The notes under the pieces are model-generated. The model did no database searches and had not been told where the DNA came from. It worked only from the letters and a program-made list of their open reading frames with translations. Positions 1-5,075 of a stretch of DNA of 5,075 nucleotides are shown here, in pieces (the stretch's first letter is position 1; each line of letters starts with the position of its first letter). The position numbers were made by a program, and so were the translations under genes. Source of the DNA: an uncultured Bacilli bacterium (lineage in GTDB: Bacteria > Bacillota_I > Bacilli_A > RF39 > UBA660); assembly GCA_949280095.1 (NCBI GenBank), contig CASDHD010000077.1:1-5075 (forward strand). The letters run 5' to 3'.

Positions 1-922
1 AGTCCCATAACTCATAAGAGTATTTTGGTATCCAGACAAAGTAACTTTCGATATTACTTTCTGGTATTTCTTCGTTATCTTGATATTCAATGGTTTTATC
101 TAAAAGGATAACTGCATTTGCCCATCTCTTATTTTCATAACTATACCATTCTTTGGTGATATCTGCTTTGGTGACTTTTCCTGTATCATCAATTTCAACT
201 GGTATTAAGTTATCTCTTAGTACTGGGTATGCTCCATTTAAGATACTCTCTTGATATTCTGTAATTTGACTTAAACTAGCCGTTACAACAATTTTACTAA
301 TAAATTCTTTATTCATCGCATCATCATCAGAAGTAACATGTTGATCTATCCATAATTTAATACTGTAACTTTGACTTTCGTTTGCAAGCAATAACCCACT
401 TACAAGTTTACGTGCTTCCACAGGTGTATATTCATTTTCATTATAATTTGGTTCTACACTTTCTAAAGTGTTTAGTATTTTCTTTTTTTCTCCATTAAAG
501 GACATAGCGATATATTCGCTATTTAAACGTATATCATTTCCTTCAGTATCTTTTACATCCATAATATCCAATTCAACACCATAAAGAACATTTGTATTGC
601 AAATATTTTTAATAGTAAATGTATATGGTGTTAGATAATTAGCTTCAGTATCTGTTAATGGATAACTTTTTTCAAGCTGAATAGCACTTGTTTCATCCAC
701 TAATTCCAATTTTAAACAATCACTTTTAATAATATTGGTTGTTTTTTGTGTTGTTGTATAACTCCACCATGCGTAACTTACTCCTACAATTAAAGCAACA
801 CATAATAATATTCCTGCTACTATTAAAATTTTTTTCTCGGTCTTTCCTAAAGTTTTTTTATTATTCTTATCTTCATTCAATTTCCTTTCTAATAACGAAT
901 GATTTTCATTTCCTACTGACAT
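1..922 (-). CDS. Membrane-anchored extracytoplasmic protein with TasA/camelysin-like N-terminal region (3' end missing)
   Basis: The frame is open from an ATG at 922 through the left edge, giving 307 residues with no stop, so the C terminus is missing. GTGAGG (935-930) lies 7 bases before the ATG. A charged cytoplasmic N terminus (about 1-31) is followed by one hydrophobic segment (about 32-51) ending GVSYAWWSY, which resembles the SipW-type signal/anchor of TasA and camelysin proteins. Residues about 66-220 look like a beta-rich extracytoplasmic domain: SDCLKLELVDE, then YPLTDTEANYLTPYTFTIKN, then an ICNTN turn. C69 and C108 could form a disulfide. From about 253 a second module starts (KEWYSYENKRWANAV, later YFVWIPKYSY), which I recall from many surface or exported proteins of gut Firmicutes but cannot name. 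Surface display is inferred; the function is unknown. It has its own promoter and probably is not part of the holA transcript. Confidence is high for the gene and moderate for the class. Confidence 0.8.
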   Translation of the reverse strand, partial: MSVGNENHSLLERKLNEDKNNKKTLGKTEKKILIVAGILLCVALIVGVSYAWWSYTTTQKTTNIIKSDCLKLELVDETSAIQLEKSYPLTDTEANYLTPYTFTIKNICNTNVLYGVELDIMDVKDTEGNDIRLNSEYIAMSFNGEKKKILNTLESVEPNYNENEYTPVEARKLVSGLLLANESQSYSIKLWIDQHVTSDDDAMNKEFISKIVVTASLSQITEYQESILNGAYPVLRDNLIPVEIDDTGKVTKADITKEWYSYENKRWANAVILLDKTIEYQDNEEIPESNIESYFVWIPKYSYELWD

Positions 923-929
923 TACTATA

Positions 930-982
930 CCTCACTTTATTATTTACAAATTTAGTATAGCACAAAAAGTGTTCGTATTGAA
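930..982 (-). promoter_or_regulatory. Extended -10 promoter and RBS of the envelope-protein gene
   Basis: Read on the minus strand, TGC TATACT (962-954) is an extended -10 element with five of six bases matching TATAAT. The best -35 at a 17-base spacing is TTCAAT (982-977), which matches TTGACA at only three positions; a weak -35 is tolerable with an extended -10. Transcription would start near 947, leaving a leader of about 25 bases that contains GTGAGG 7 bases before the ATG at 922. The -35 and the spacer lie inside the long palindrome at 959-995, so this promoter may be affected by whatever acts on that palindrome. Confidence 0.6.
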
Positions 983-999
983 CACTTTTTGTGCTTTTT
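959..999. terminator. Perfect 16-bp inverted repeat: probable intrinsic terminator after holA, possibly bidirectional
   Basis: AGCACAAAAAGTGTTC (959-974) and GAACACTTTTTGTGCT (980-995) are exact reverse complements around a 5-base loop. The repeat lies 25 bases after the holA stop codon. On the plus strand the stem is followed directly by a T run (995-999), the classic arrangement, but no plus-strand gene in the window needs it. On the minus strand the full stem has no T run after it. A shorter stem (GTGTTC with GAACAC) followed by TTTTTGTG could still end holA transcripts. The palindrome also covers the -35 and spacer of the next promoter, so an operator role is an alternative. Confidence 0.65.
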
Positions 1000-1020
1000 A
1001 TATTTTTAAGAAATCTACCA

Positions 1021-1953
1021 CTAGAAAATTTCTAACAAAAAGTTCTTAAACTCTAGATATTTATCGCCATTGCCACTCTTAATTTTATAATCCATAATAC
1101 TCAGTTTTTTTAAGTATAAGCATAAATTTTCTTCATAATAATTTGTACTTTCTTTTTGTAATTTCGTAATTTGCCAATCTTGCATACCAAGTTCTTTACA
1201 AACTTCATTTTTTCTATATCCATTTTCCATAAGAAGCTTAACACTTAATATCAAACGGTACTCTCTAGCAAGTAGCATCATAAGAGCAATCGGATCTACC
1301 TTTAAAGTATACAAATCTTCCAATATTTTTAAAGCCATTTTGGGATTTTGATTCACTACTGCATCTACAAATTTAAAATTATTGTCTATCAAAGTACTTG
1401 CTACAATTTCTTTTACATCTTCAAGCAAAATAGATTGCGGTTCATTATAATACAAGAAGATTTTATTTAATTCATTATAAACCAAATCGTAATGGTTCCC
1501 ACATGAATTAAAAATGTACTGTAGTGTTATTTGATCTATTTTAAACTTGCTTTTAAAACAATAATCACGAGCTTTAATCATTAAGTCTTGCAAGGAAATT
1601 TCACTTACGGAAATGACTTTATATTTCTTTGCAAATTCCTTATAAACCTTTTTTCTTGCATCTATTCTTTCATAAAGAGTAAAAATGATTGTCGTAAGAG
1701 AAACAGGGTTTTCGATATACTTTAACAACAATTCTAAATCCTCTTCTTTAGATTTTACACTACCGAAAAAAGTAGCATTGCGCACAATTAAGAATTTTCT
1801 TTCTTGAAACATGGAAACATAAGTAGCTTCTTGAATGACATCTTCTAAAGAAGAAATGCTTAAATCCATCGTTATCACATTTGTTTCGTCCCCAATTATT
1901 TTTGTAATTTCTTCCTCTATCAAGCGGTAGCTTTCACCATAAATCAAATACAT
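1021..1953 (-). CDS. holA: DNA polymerase III delta subunit (clamp-loader subunit)
   Basis: The 310-residue protein resembles HolA (YqeN in Bacillus), the clamp-loader subunit that opens the beta sliding clamp and helps load it onto primed DNA. Family features appear in order: an N-terminal MYLIYGES start of the AAA+-like fold, which in delta has no working Walker A loop; MFQERKFLIVRNA (48-60); a beta strand, LTTIIFTLYERIDARKKVYK (86-105); YNELNKI (159-165); FKFVDAVV (193-200); LAREYRLILSVKLL (228-241); and a C-terminal MDYKIKSG (287-294), matching the usual D-x-x-I-K-S/T-G end of the family. It is somewhat shorter than typical delta subunits (about 330-350) but appears complete, with a TAG stop. 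AGGAG (1965-1961) lies 7 bases before the ATG. It follows comEC in the same orientation, as in many Firmicutes, but has its own promoter. The function is cytoplasmic and expected to be essential. Confidence 0.93.
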   Translation of the reverse strand: MYLIYGESYRLIEEEITKIIGDETNVITMDLSISSLEDVIQEATYVSMFQERKFLIVRNATFFGSVKSKEEDLELLLKYIENPVSLTTIIFTLYERIDARKKVYKEFAKKYKVISVSEISLQDLMIKARDYCFKSKFKIDQITLQYIFNSCGNHYDLVYNELNKIFLYYNEPQSILLEDVKEIVASTLIDNNFKFVDAVVNQNPKMALKILEDLYTLKVDPIALMMLLAREYRLILSVKLLMENGYRKNEVCKELGMQDWQITKLQKESTNYYEENLCLYLKKLSIMDYKIKSGNGDKYLEFKNFLLEIF

Positions 1954-1960
1954 AAAAGAA

Positions 1961-2009
1961 CTCCTATCTCTTACTATTTAGTATATCAAATTCCTTTTTA
2001 TTCTGTCCA
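1961..2009 (-). promoter_or_regulatory. Promoter and RBS of holA
   Basis: On the minus strand, TGGACA (2009-2004; five of six matches to TTGACA) is separated by 18 bases from TATACT (1985-1980; five of six matches to TATAAT). A TG one base upstream of the -10 makes it an extended -10 element (TGATATACT). Transcription would start near 1973, leaving about 20 bases of leader with AGGAG at 1965-1961. This is the best sigma-A-type promoter in the window and fits constitutive expression of a replication gene apart from the competence operon. Confidence 0.75.
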
Positions 2010-2013
2010 TAAG

Positions 2014-2047
2014 CAACAAAAGAAAAAAGAAGAAACTTTTCTTCTTC
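2014..2047 (-). terminator. Intrinsic terminator at the end of the comEA-comEC operon
   Basis: On the minus strand, AAGAAGAAA (2046-2038) pairs with TTTCTTCTT (2035-2027), and TTTTCTTTTG follows. The stem is rich in A:U pairs, so it is only moderately stable, but the U-rich tail is good. It lies between the comEC stop and the -35 of the holA promoter, where an operon boundary is expected. Confidence 0.65.
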
Positions 2048-2050
2048 ATC

Positions 2051-2073
2051 TATATAAAACACTACCGTAGTGT
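2051..2073 (-). terminator. Second, shorter hairpin just after comEC
   Basis: On the minus strand, ACACTA (2073-2068) and TAGTGT (2064-2059) form a 6-bp stem with a CGG loop, followed by TTTATATA. It starts 8 bases after the comEC stop codon and precedes the stronger U-tailed hairpin at 2047-2014. The two may act as a tandem terminator, or this one may mainly protect the 3' end. The short stem makes the call tentative. Confidence 0.45.
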
Positions 2074-2081
2074 ACTTTATT

Positions 2082-4145
2082 TTATGCTAATGTTTTTTTT
2101 ATGTGAAAATTTCTTTTTCCGATTTTTATTTGAATAGTTCCCATCTCTTGTGTGTTCAAAATAGGAATATTTAATTTTCTCAAATTATCTATTGTTTCTT
2201 TAGATGGATGATGATACCGATTATTTCTTCCTGCAGAAACTATAGCATATTTAGGAGTTACTGCTTTTAAAAAAGCAAACGACGAACTTGTATTAGATCC
2301 ATGATGCCCCAATTTTAGAAAGTAAGAAGAAACATCTTTTTGTTTCATCAACTCCGTTTCTACCTTACTAGAAGCATCACCCATTAATAAAAATGTATGC
2401 GAGTGAATTTTAACTTTTGTTATGATACTATTATCATTTTCATTATCGAAATGCCCTAAAAAATACGTTTCAAAATCAAATTCTCTTGCTTGATAATTAT
2501 CAGCTCTTTTAAAACATTTTAATAATTTTTCTTCTTCGTTATTTATTTCACCCTCGTTTATCATAATATTTTTAAAAGGTATCGACTCTCCAATTGTACT
2601 TGCATAACCTAAATGATCCTTATCTCCGTGTGTAATCAACAATAAATCTATTTTCCTTACTCGAATACTTTTCAAAAACAAAACGATATTGTCTGCTAGA
2701 TTAAACTCTTTATTTCTTTTTTGAAAATCTTTTTTAGGATATGTAACATTTCCACCAGTATCAATCATTATTACCTCTTTATTTTGTGGTGAAACAAACA
2801 AAGCCGCGTCCCCCTGTCCTACATCTAAAAAATATACATGGTAATCCATGACAAATAAATTCTTATGATAGAAGAATACTAAAAGAAGAAAAAGAAAAGC
2901 AAAAAATTTTTTAGCACGAAGTTTAAGCCCTAGCATAAGAAAAGTATAATAAATAAGAATTTCTATAATAGAAATTTTACCAAATACAATGGGCATAGCA
3001 AAATCGGCAAAAAATAAGTTCATTTTTTCAAGAACTAAGATGAAAAATTGAAAAACTGGTAAGAAAAAAGAGCATAAAAAAGAAAGCAAAGCCAAAGGAA
3101 ATATTATCGTACTAATAAAAGGCACTAATACAATGTTATTAAAAATAGCTGCGAAATTTATTTCATAATTTACATAAATCGAAATCGGTAGACTAAAGAA
3201 AAAAGTAATCACACTCACCAATATAATTTGTACTAGCTTACCATGATTATTAATGTTTTCACTGCAAAAAAGTAAAGAAAAAGTAACAACAAAAGTATAC
3301 CAAAAACCTACTTGATAGATGTAAAACGGATCTAAGGAAAGAATAATAAATGCTGTTAAAAAAAGAACTTTTACTCTAGAAAGCCGTAAATCATATTTCT
3401 TATTAATATCTAAAAGTAAAAGAAACAAAATTGCTCGAAAAAAGGAAACTGAAAACCCTGTAATAAAAAGATACAAAAACAAAAGGCTATAAATAAAAAC
3501 TTTTTTTAATTTGACTTTACCAAAAAATTTATTTAAAAACATATAGATAAAAGACAAATGCATACCTGATAATGCAAATAAATGACTGATTCCATTCTTC
3601 ATAATATTTTCATATTGCTCTTGATCAATTAAAGTTTTATCTCCTAGAACAAAAGCCCTTAAATAGGAGTCATTTCCTAATTTTTGAATCCTTTTTTCTA
3701 TTTTATTTTTTATCATATAGAAAAAACTTAAATTTTGATTTTGAATTTCTAACTTTGTCACATTAAAGCAAAAATAAATATGTTGGTTATACAAATATTT
3801 TTGATAATCAAAAGTATTAGGAATTGTCATCCCAATCACCTCTTTTTGATTTCCCACTAATTTAAGTTTTAAGCCCAATTTCAGCTCGTTTTCTAAGGTG
3901 TTTTTTTCGTCTTCACTTTGTATATAATAAGTAGCACTTATTTTTTCCTCCGCTTCCAAAATCATACTTAACTTATCACCGTCAATTGTATAAGAAGTTA
4001 GAATACCAACAATTTCACTCGTAGTATCTGGTAGTTGTGTTTTATATCGTTTAATGCATGTAAAAAAAACAATATATCCACTAAGAAAAAGAAACAAAAA
4101 AAGATAAAAAGTATTAGACTGTAATATTATCTTTAATTTTTTCAT
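2082..4145 (-). CDS. comEC: ComEC/Rec2 DNA-uptake channel protein with C-terminal metallo-beta-lactamase domain
   Basis: ComEC passes one strand of transforming DNA across the cytoplasmic membrane. With the ATG at 4145 it has 687 residues. A hydrophobic helix (about 11-31) leads into an extracytoplasmic region (about 40-130) matching the small OB-like domain before the channel. The Competence domain (about 155-405) has many membrane helices and the signature NGISHLFALSGMHLSF (184-199). The C-terminal metallo-beta-lactamase-like domain has DVGQGDA (441-447), MIDTGG (460-465), the metal motif HGDKDH (506-511), D590 in LMGDAS, GHHGS (613-617) and YHHP (644-647), so it appears catalytically complete; in this family it is thought to degrade the non-transported strand. 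The start was chosen over an in-frame TTG at 4160 because GGAG (4158-4155) lies 9 bases before the ATG, while the TTG lacks a good RBS. The gene overlaps comEA by 32 bases, suggesting translational coupling. No frameshift is seen. Confidence 0.93.
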   Translation of the reverse strand: MKKLKIILQSNTFYLFLFLFLSGYIVFFTCIKRYKTQLPDTTSEIVGILTSYTIDGDKLSMILEAEEKISATYYIQSEDEKNTLENELKLGLKLKLVGNQKEVIGMTIPNTFDYQKYLYNQHIYFCFNVTKLEIQNQNLSFFYMIKNKIEKRIQKLGNDSYLRAFVLGDKTLIDQEQYENIMKNGISHLFALSGMHLSFIYMFLNKFFGKVKLKKVFIYSLLFLYLFITGFSVSFFRAILFLLLLDINKKYDLRLSRVKVLFLTAFIILSLDPFYIYQVGFWYTFVVTFSLLFCSENINNHGKLVQIILVSVITFFFSLPISIYVNYEINFAAIFNNIVLVPFISTIIFPLALLSFLCSFFLPVFQFFILVLEKMNLFFADFAMPIVFGKISIIEILIYYTFLMLGLKLRAKKFFAFLFLLLVFFYHKNLFVMDYHVYFLDVGQGDAALFVSPQNKEVIMIDTGGNVTYPKKDFQKRNKEFNLADNIVLFLKSIRVRKIDLLLITHGDKDHLGYASTIGESIPFKNIMINEGEINNEEEKLLKCFKRADNYQAREFDFETYFLGHFDNENDNSIITKVKIHSHTFLLMGDASSKVETELMKQKDVSSYFLKLGHHGSNTSSSFAFLKAVTPKYAIVSAGRNNRYHHPSKETIDNLRKLNIPILNTQEMGTIQIKIGKRNFHIKKTLA

Positions 4146-4767
4146 AAACGGATTCTCCAATACCAGAAATATTCATAATTTCTGTAATATCCTGAAAAGG
4201 TGTTTTCAAGCGATATTCAATGATACTATCAGCCTTTGCTTCTCCTATGCCACTTAAAGTCATAAGTTCTTCTTTCGTAGCTGTATTTAACGATATTTTT
4301 TTATTAGTAGTTTCCAAAGTTGTAGAGGAATCACTAAGATTACTATTGGTACTTGAAGATGTTTTAGTATTTGTACTAGAAGTTACAGTACTTTGCTTTT
4401 TCAACTCACTTTTTGATAAAACAACAATCATATCCTCATTATTAAGTTTTTTACTTAAATTAATATTATCTGTTGTACCATTCGTTTTTAAGCCTCCCGC
4501 AAGTTTAATTAAATCATTAATAATCGTACCTGAATCGAGTTCATAAACACCAGGCTTTTTTACATATCCTTTTATATCTACCTTAATTTTCTCTATTTCT
4601 TGTGTTTCCTCGGCTTCAGAAGAAACGATAGAACAATCTTCACAAATACACGGCTCTTGTTCATTTGTATTTAAAAAATAAACAACAGTAAAAACATTTG
4701 TAACACATAAAAAAGTTGCTATAAAAATAAGAGCTTTATAAGGTAAATATTTTTCTAAAAAATACAT
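4114..4767 (-). CDS. comEA: ComEA competence DNA receptor
   Basis: ComEA is the membrane-anchored receptor that binds double-stranded DNA on the outer face of the membrane and hands it to ComEC. The 217-residue protein has an N-terminal signal anchor (about 11-32), a SLBB-type domain (about 61-117: VDIKGYVKKPGVYEL, then LIKLAGGL and MIVVLSK), a low-complexity Ser/Thr linker (about 126-154), and a C-terminal double helix-hairpin-helix DNA-binding domain (about 157-217) with SLNTATKEEL, LSGIGEAKADSIIEYR and ISGIGESVYEKI. Domain order and length match Gram-positive ComEA. Three cysteines (C40, C42, C45; sequence CICEDC) lie just outside the membrane anchor, which I do not regard as a standard feature. 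The ATG at 4767 has a perfect AGGAGGTGAT (4783-4774) 6 bases upstream. It is the first gene of a two-gene operon with comEC; comEB, found between them in Bacillus subtilis, is absent. Confidence 0.94.
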   Translation of the reverse strand: MYFLEKYLPYKALIFIATFLCVTNVFTVVYFLNTNEQEPCICEDCSIVSSEAEETQEIEKIKVDIKGYVKKPGVYELDSGTIINDLIKLAGGLKTNGTTDNINLSKKLNNEDMIVVLSKSELKKQSTVTSSTNTKTSSSTNSNLSDSSTTLETTNKKISLNTATKEELMTLSGIGEAKADSIIEYRLKTPFQDITEIMNISGIGESVYEKIKDNITV

Positions 4768-4773
4768 GTTATT

Positions 4774-4783
4774 ATCACCTCCT
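4774..4783 (-). promoter_or_regulatory. Perfect Shine-Dalgarno sequence of comEA
   Basis: AGGAGGTGAT is a 10-base match to the anti-Shine-Dalgarno end of 16S rRNA, 6 bases before the comEA ATG. It fixes the start codon. It is the strongest ribosome binding site in the window, so comEA mRNA, once made, should be translated efficiently. Between it and the upstream terminator (4784-4828) I found no convincing -35/-10 pair. TTGCAA (4811-4806) and TATAAG (4790-4785) are only 15 bases apart and would start transcription inside the RBS. Confidence 0.85.
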
Positions 4784-4828
4784 ACTTATATTATTAAACG
4801 TAAATTTGCAATTTCCTTTTTTTGGTCA

Positions 4829-4856
4829 CAAAAAAATTAGATTTTACTCTAATTTT
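4829..4856 (-). terminator. Intrinsic terminator of the Rpn-like gene
   Basis: On the minus strand, AAAATTAGA (4856-4848) pairs with TCTAATTTT (4841-4833) around the loop GTAAAA, and TTT follows (seven Ts in all at 4836-4830). The stem is 9 bp but A:U-rich. The TAG stop of the upstream gene (4851-4849) lies in the first arm. It separates that gene from comEA. Confidence 0.65.
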
Positions 4857-5075
4857 CTCTTAAAGCTTTTATTTCTTCTGTAGAGAGAGTGGTACATTCA
4901 GATATTTGCTCTATTGTAATTGTGGGGATTTCGAGCATTTTCTTCGCTGTTTCGATTGCTTGTTTATTCTTTCCTTCTTCTAATCCTTCTCTTCTAGCAA
5001 TGGAAATCTCTGAGTTAAAGCATTTTCTTCTATCTTCTTCTTCACTTATGTACTCACGAAGTCTTACATCTCGAT
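4849..5075 (-). CDS. C-terminal end of an Rpn-family / PD-(D/E)XK nuclease-transposase-like protein (5' end outside window)
   Basis: An open frame enters from the right edge (first full codon 5073-5071) and ends at TAG 4851-4849, giving 74 residues that start RDVRLREYISEEEDRR. The charged helical stretch SEISIARREGLEEGKNKQ, followed by AIETAKKMLEIPTITIEQI and TTLSTEEIKALREN, is the usual tail of the Rpn/PF12784 family: a Glu/Lys-rich linker with G-x-x-x-G spacing, then a short helical module (I-A-K-x-M/L-L...I...T-x-L-S-x-E-E-I). The nuclease domain would lie upstream and is not visible, so activity cannot be judged. These proteins are often multicopy and are linked to RecA-independent DNA cleavage and transfer; that is family knowledge, not shown here. 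The stop lies inside the terminator stem. The tail looks intact, but whether the whole gene is intact is unknown. Confidence 0.7.
   Translation of the reverse strand, partial: RDVRLREYISEEEDRRKCFNSEISIARREGLEEGKNKQAIETAKKMLEIPTITIEQISECTTLSTEEIKALREN

Noticed and set aside
739..960. Plus-strand open frame of 73 codons rich in Phe and Leu
   Set aside because: It is antisense to the N-terminal part of the envelope gene. Its composition is that expected from the opposite strand of AT-rich coding DNA, and there is no RBS or recognisable domain. The plus-strand terminator-like T run just after it is noted, but is explained more simply by a bidirectional hairpin.
969..985. Possible LexA/DinR SOS box in the palindrome (GTTC...GAAC)
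   Set aside because: The half-sites are in the wrong order. The Gram-positive SOS box is GAAC-N4-GTTC, whereas here GTTC precedes GAAC with a 5-base gap.
2093..2100. Run of eight T (poly-A in comEC mRNA) as a phase-variation tract
   Set aside because: It lies in the last few codons of comEC, so slippage would alter only the extreme C terminus, and runs of this size are common in such AT-rich DNA.
4220..4546. Plus-strand open frame of 108 codons
   Set aside because: It is the antisense shadow of comEA, including its Ser/Thr-rich linker. It has no RBS and its hydrophobic composition follows from the opposite strand.
4784..4828. ComK-type box (AAAA-N5-TTTT pairs) before comEA
   Set aside because: The A and T runs here belong to the terminator hairpin and to general AT richness, and no properly spaced pair of boxes is present.
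1..5075. Mycoplasma-type genetic code (TGA = Trp)
   Set aside because: The conserved Trp codons checked in holA, comEC and the envelope gene are TGG. The four stop codons seen are TAA or TAG, so use of TGA as a stop cannot be shown from this window, but nothing requires recoding.

Overview
The window comes from a low-GC Gram-positive bacterium, most likely a gut-type member of the Bacilli/Erysipelotrichia or a related Firmicute or Mycoplasmatota lineage. The basis is strongly AT-rich DNA, A/T-biased codons, clear AGGAGG-type ribosome binding sites, the Firmicute gene order comEA-comEC-holA, and two accessory genes (an Rpn-type nuclease tail and an envelope protein with a TasA/camelysin-like N terminus) of kinds common in such genomes. 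Tryptophan is encoded by TGG wherever I checked, so I see no sign of the TGA=Trp code of Mycoplasma. All genes lie on the minus strand and are read from the right edge to the left.

Layout in transcription order: (1) the last 74 codons of an Rpn/PD-(D/E)XK transposase-like gene, whose stop codon lies inside its own intrinsic terminator; (2) a 65-base gap and a perfect Shine-Dalgarno sequence leading into comEA; (3) comEC, overlapping the end of comEA and probably translationally coupled, with no comEB between them; (4) two tandem hairpins that end the competence operon; (5) a well-formed extended -10 promoter driving holA (DNA polymerase III delta subunit); (6) a long perfect palindrome that is holA's probable terminator and overlaps a second extended -10 promoter; (7) a membrane-anchored extracytoplasmic protein that runs off the left edge.

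ComEA and ComEC are the DNA receptor and the DNA channel of natural transformation. ComEA binds incoming double-stranded DNA outside the membrane, and ComEC passes a single strand into the cytoplasm. Both look intact here, including the metallo-beta-lactamase-like metal-site motif of ComEC. HolA has no known role in uptake; its position next to comEC is a widely conserved Firmicute arrangement, but here it appears to be transcriptionally insulated from the com genes.

Most of the window is ordinary conserved chromosome. The less routine parts are the partial envelope protein, the terminator-operator-promoter overlap in front of it, a Cys triplet in ComEA, and the start-codon question in comEC. 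I see no rRNA, tRNA, CRISPR array, complete mobile element or riboswitch, and no gene-free stretch longer than about 130 bases.
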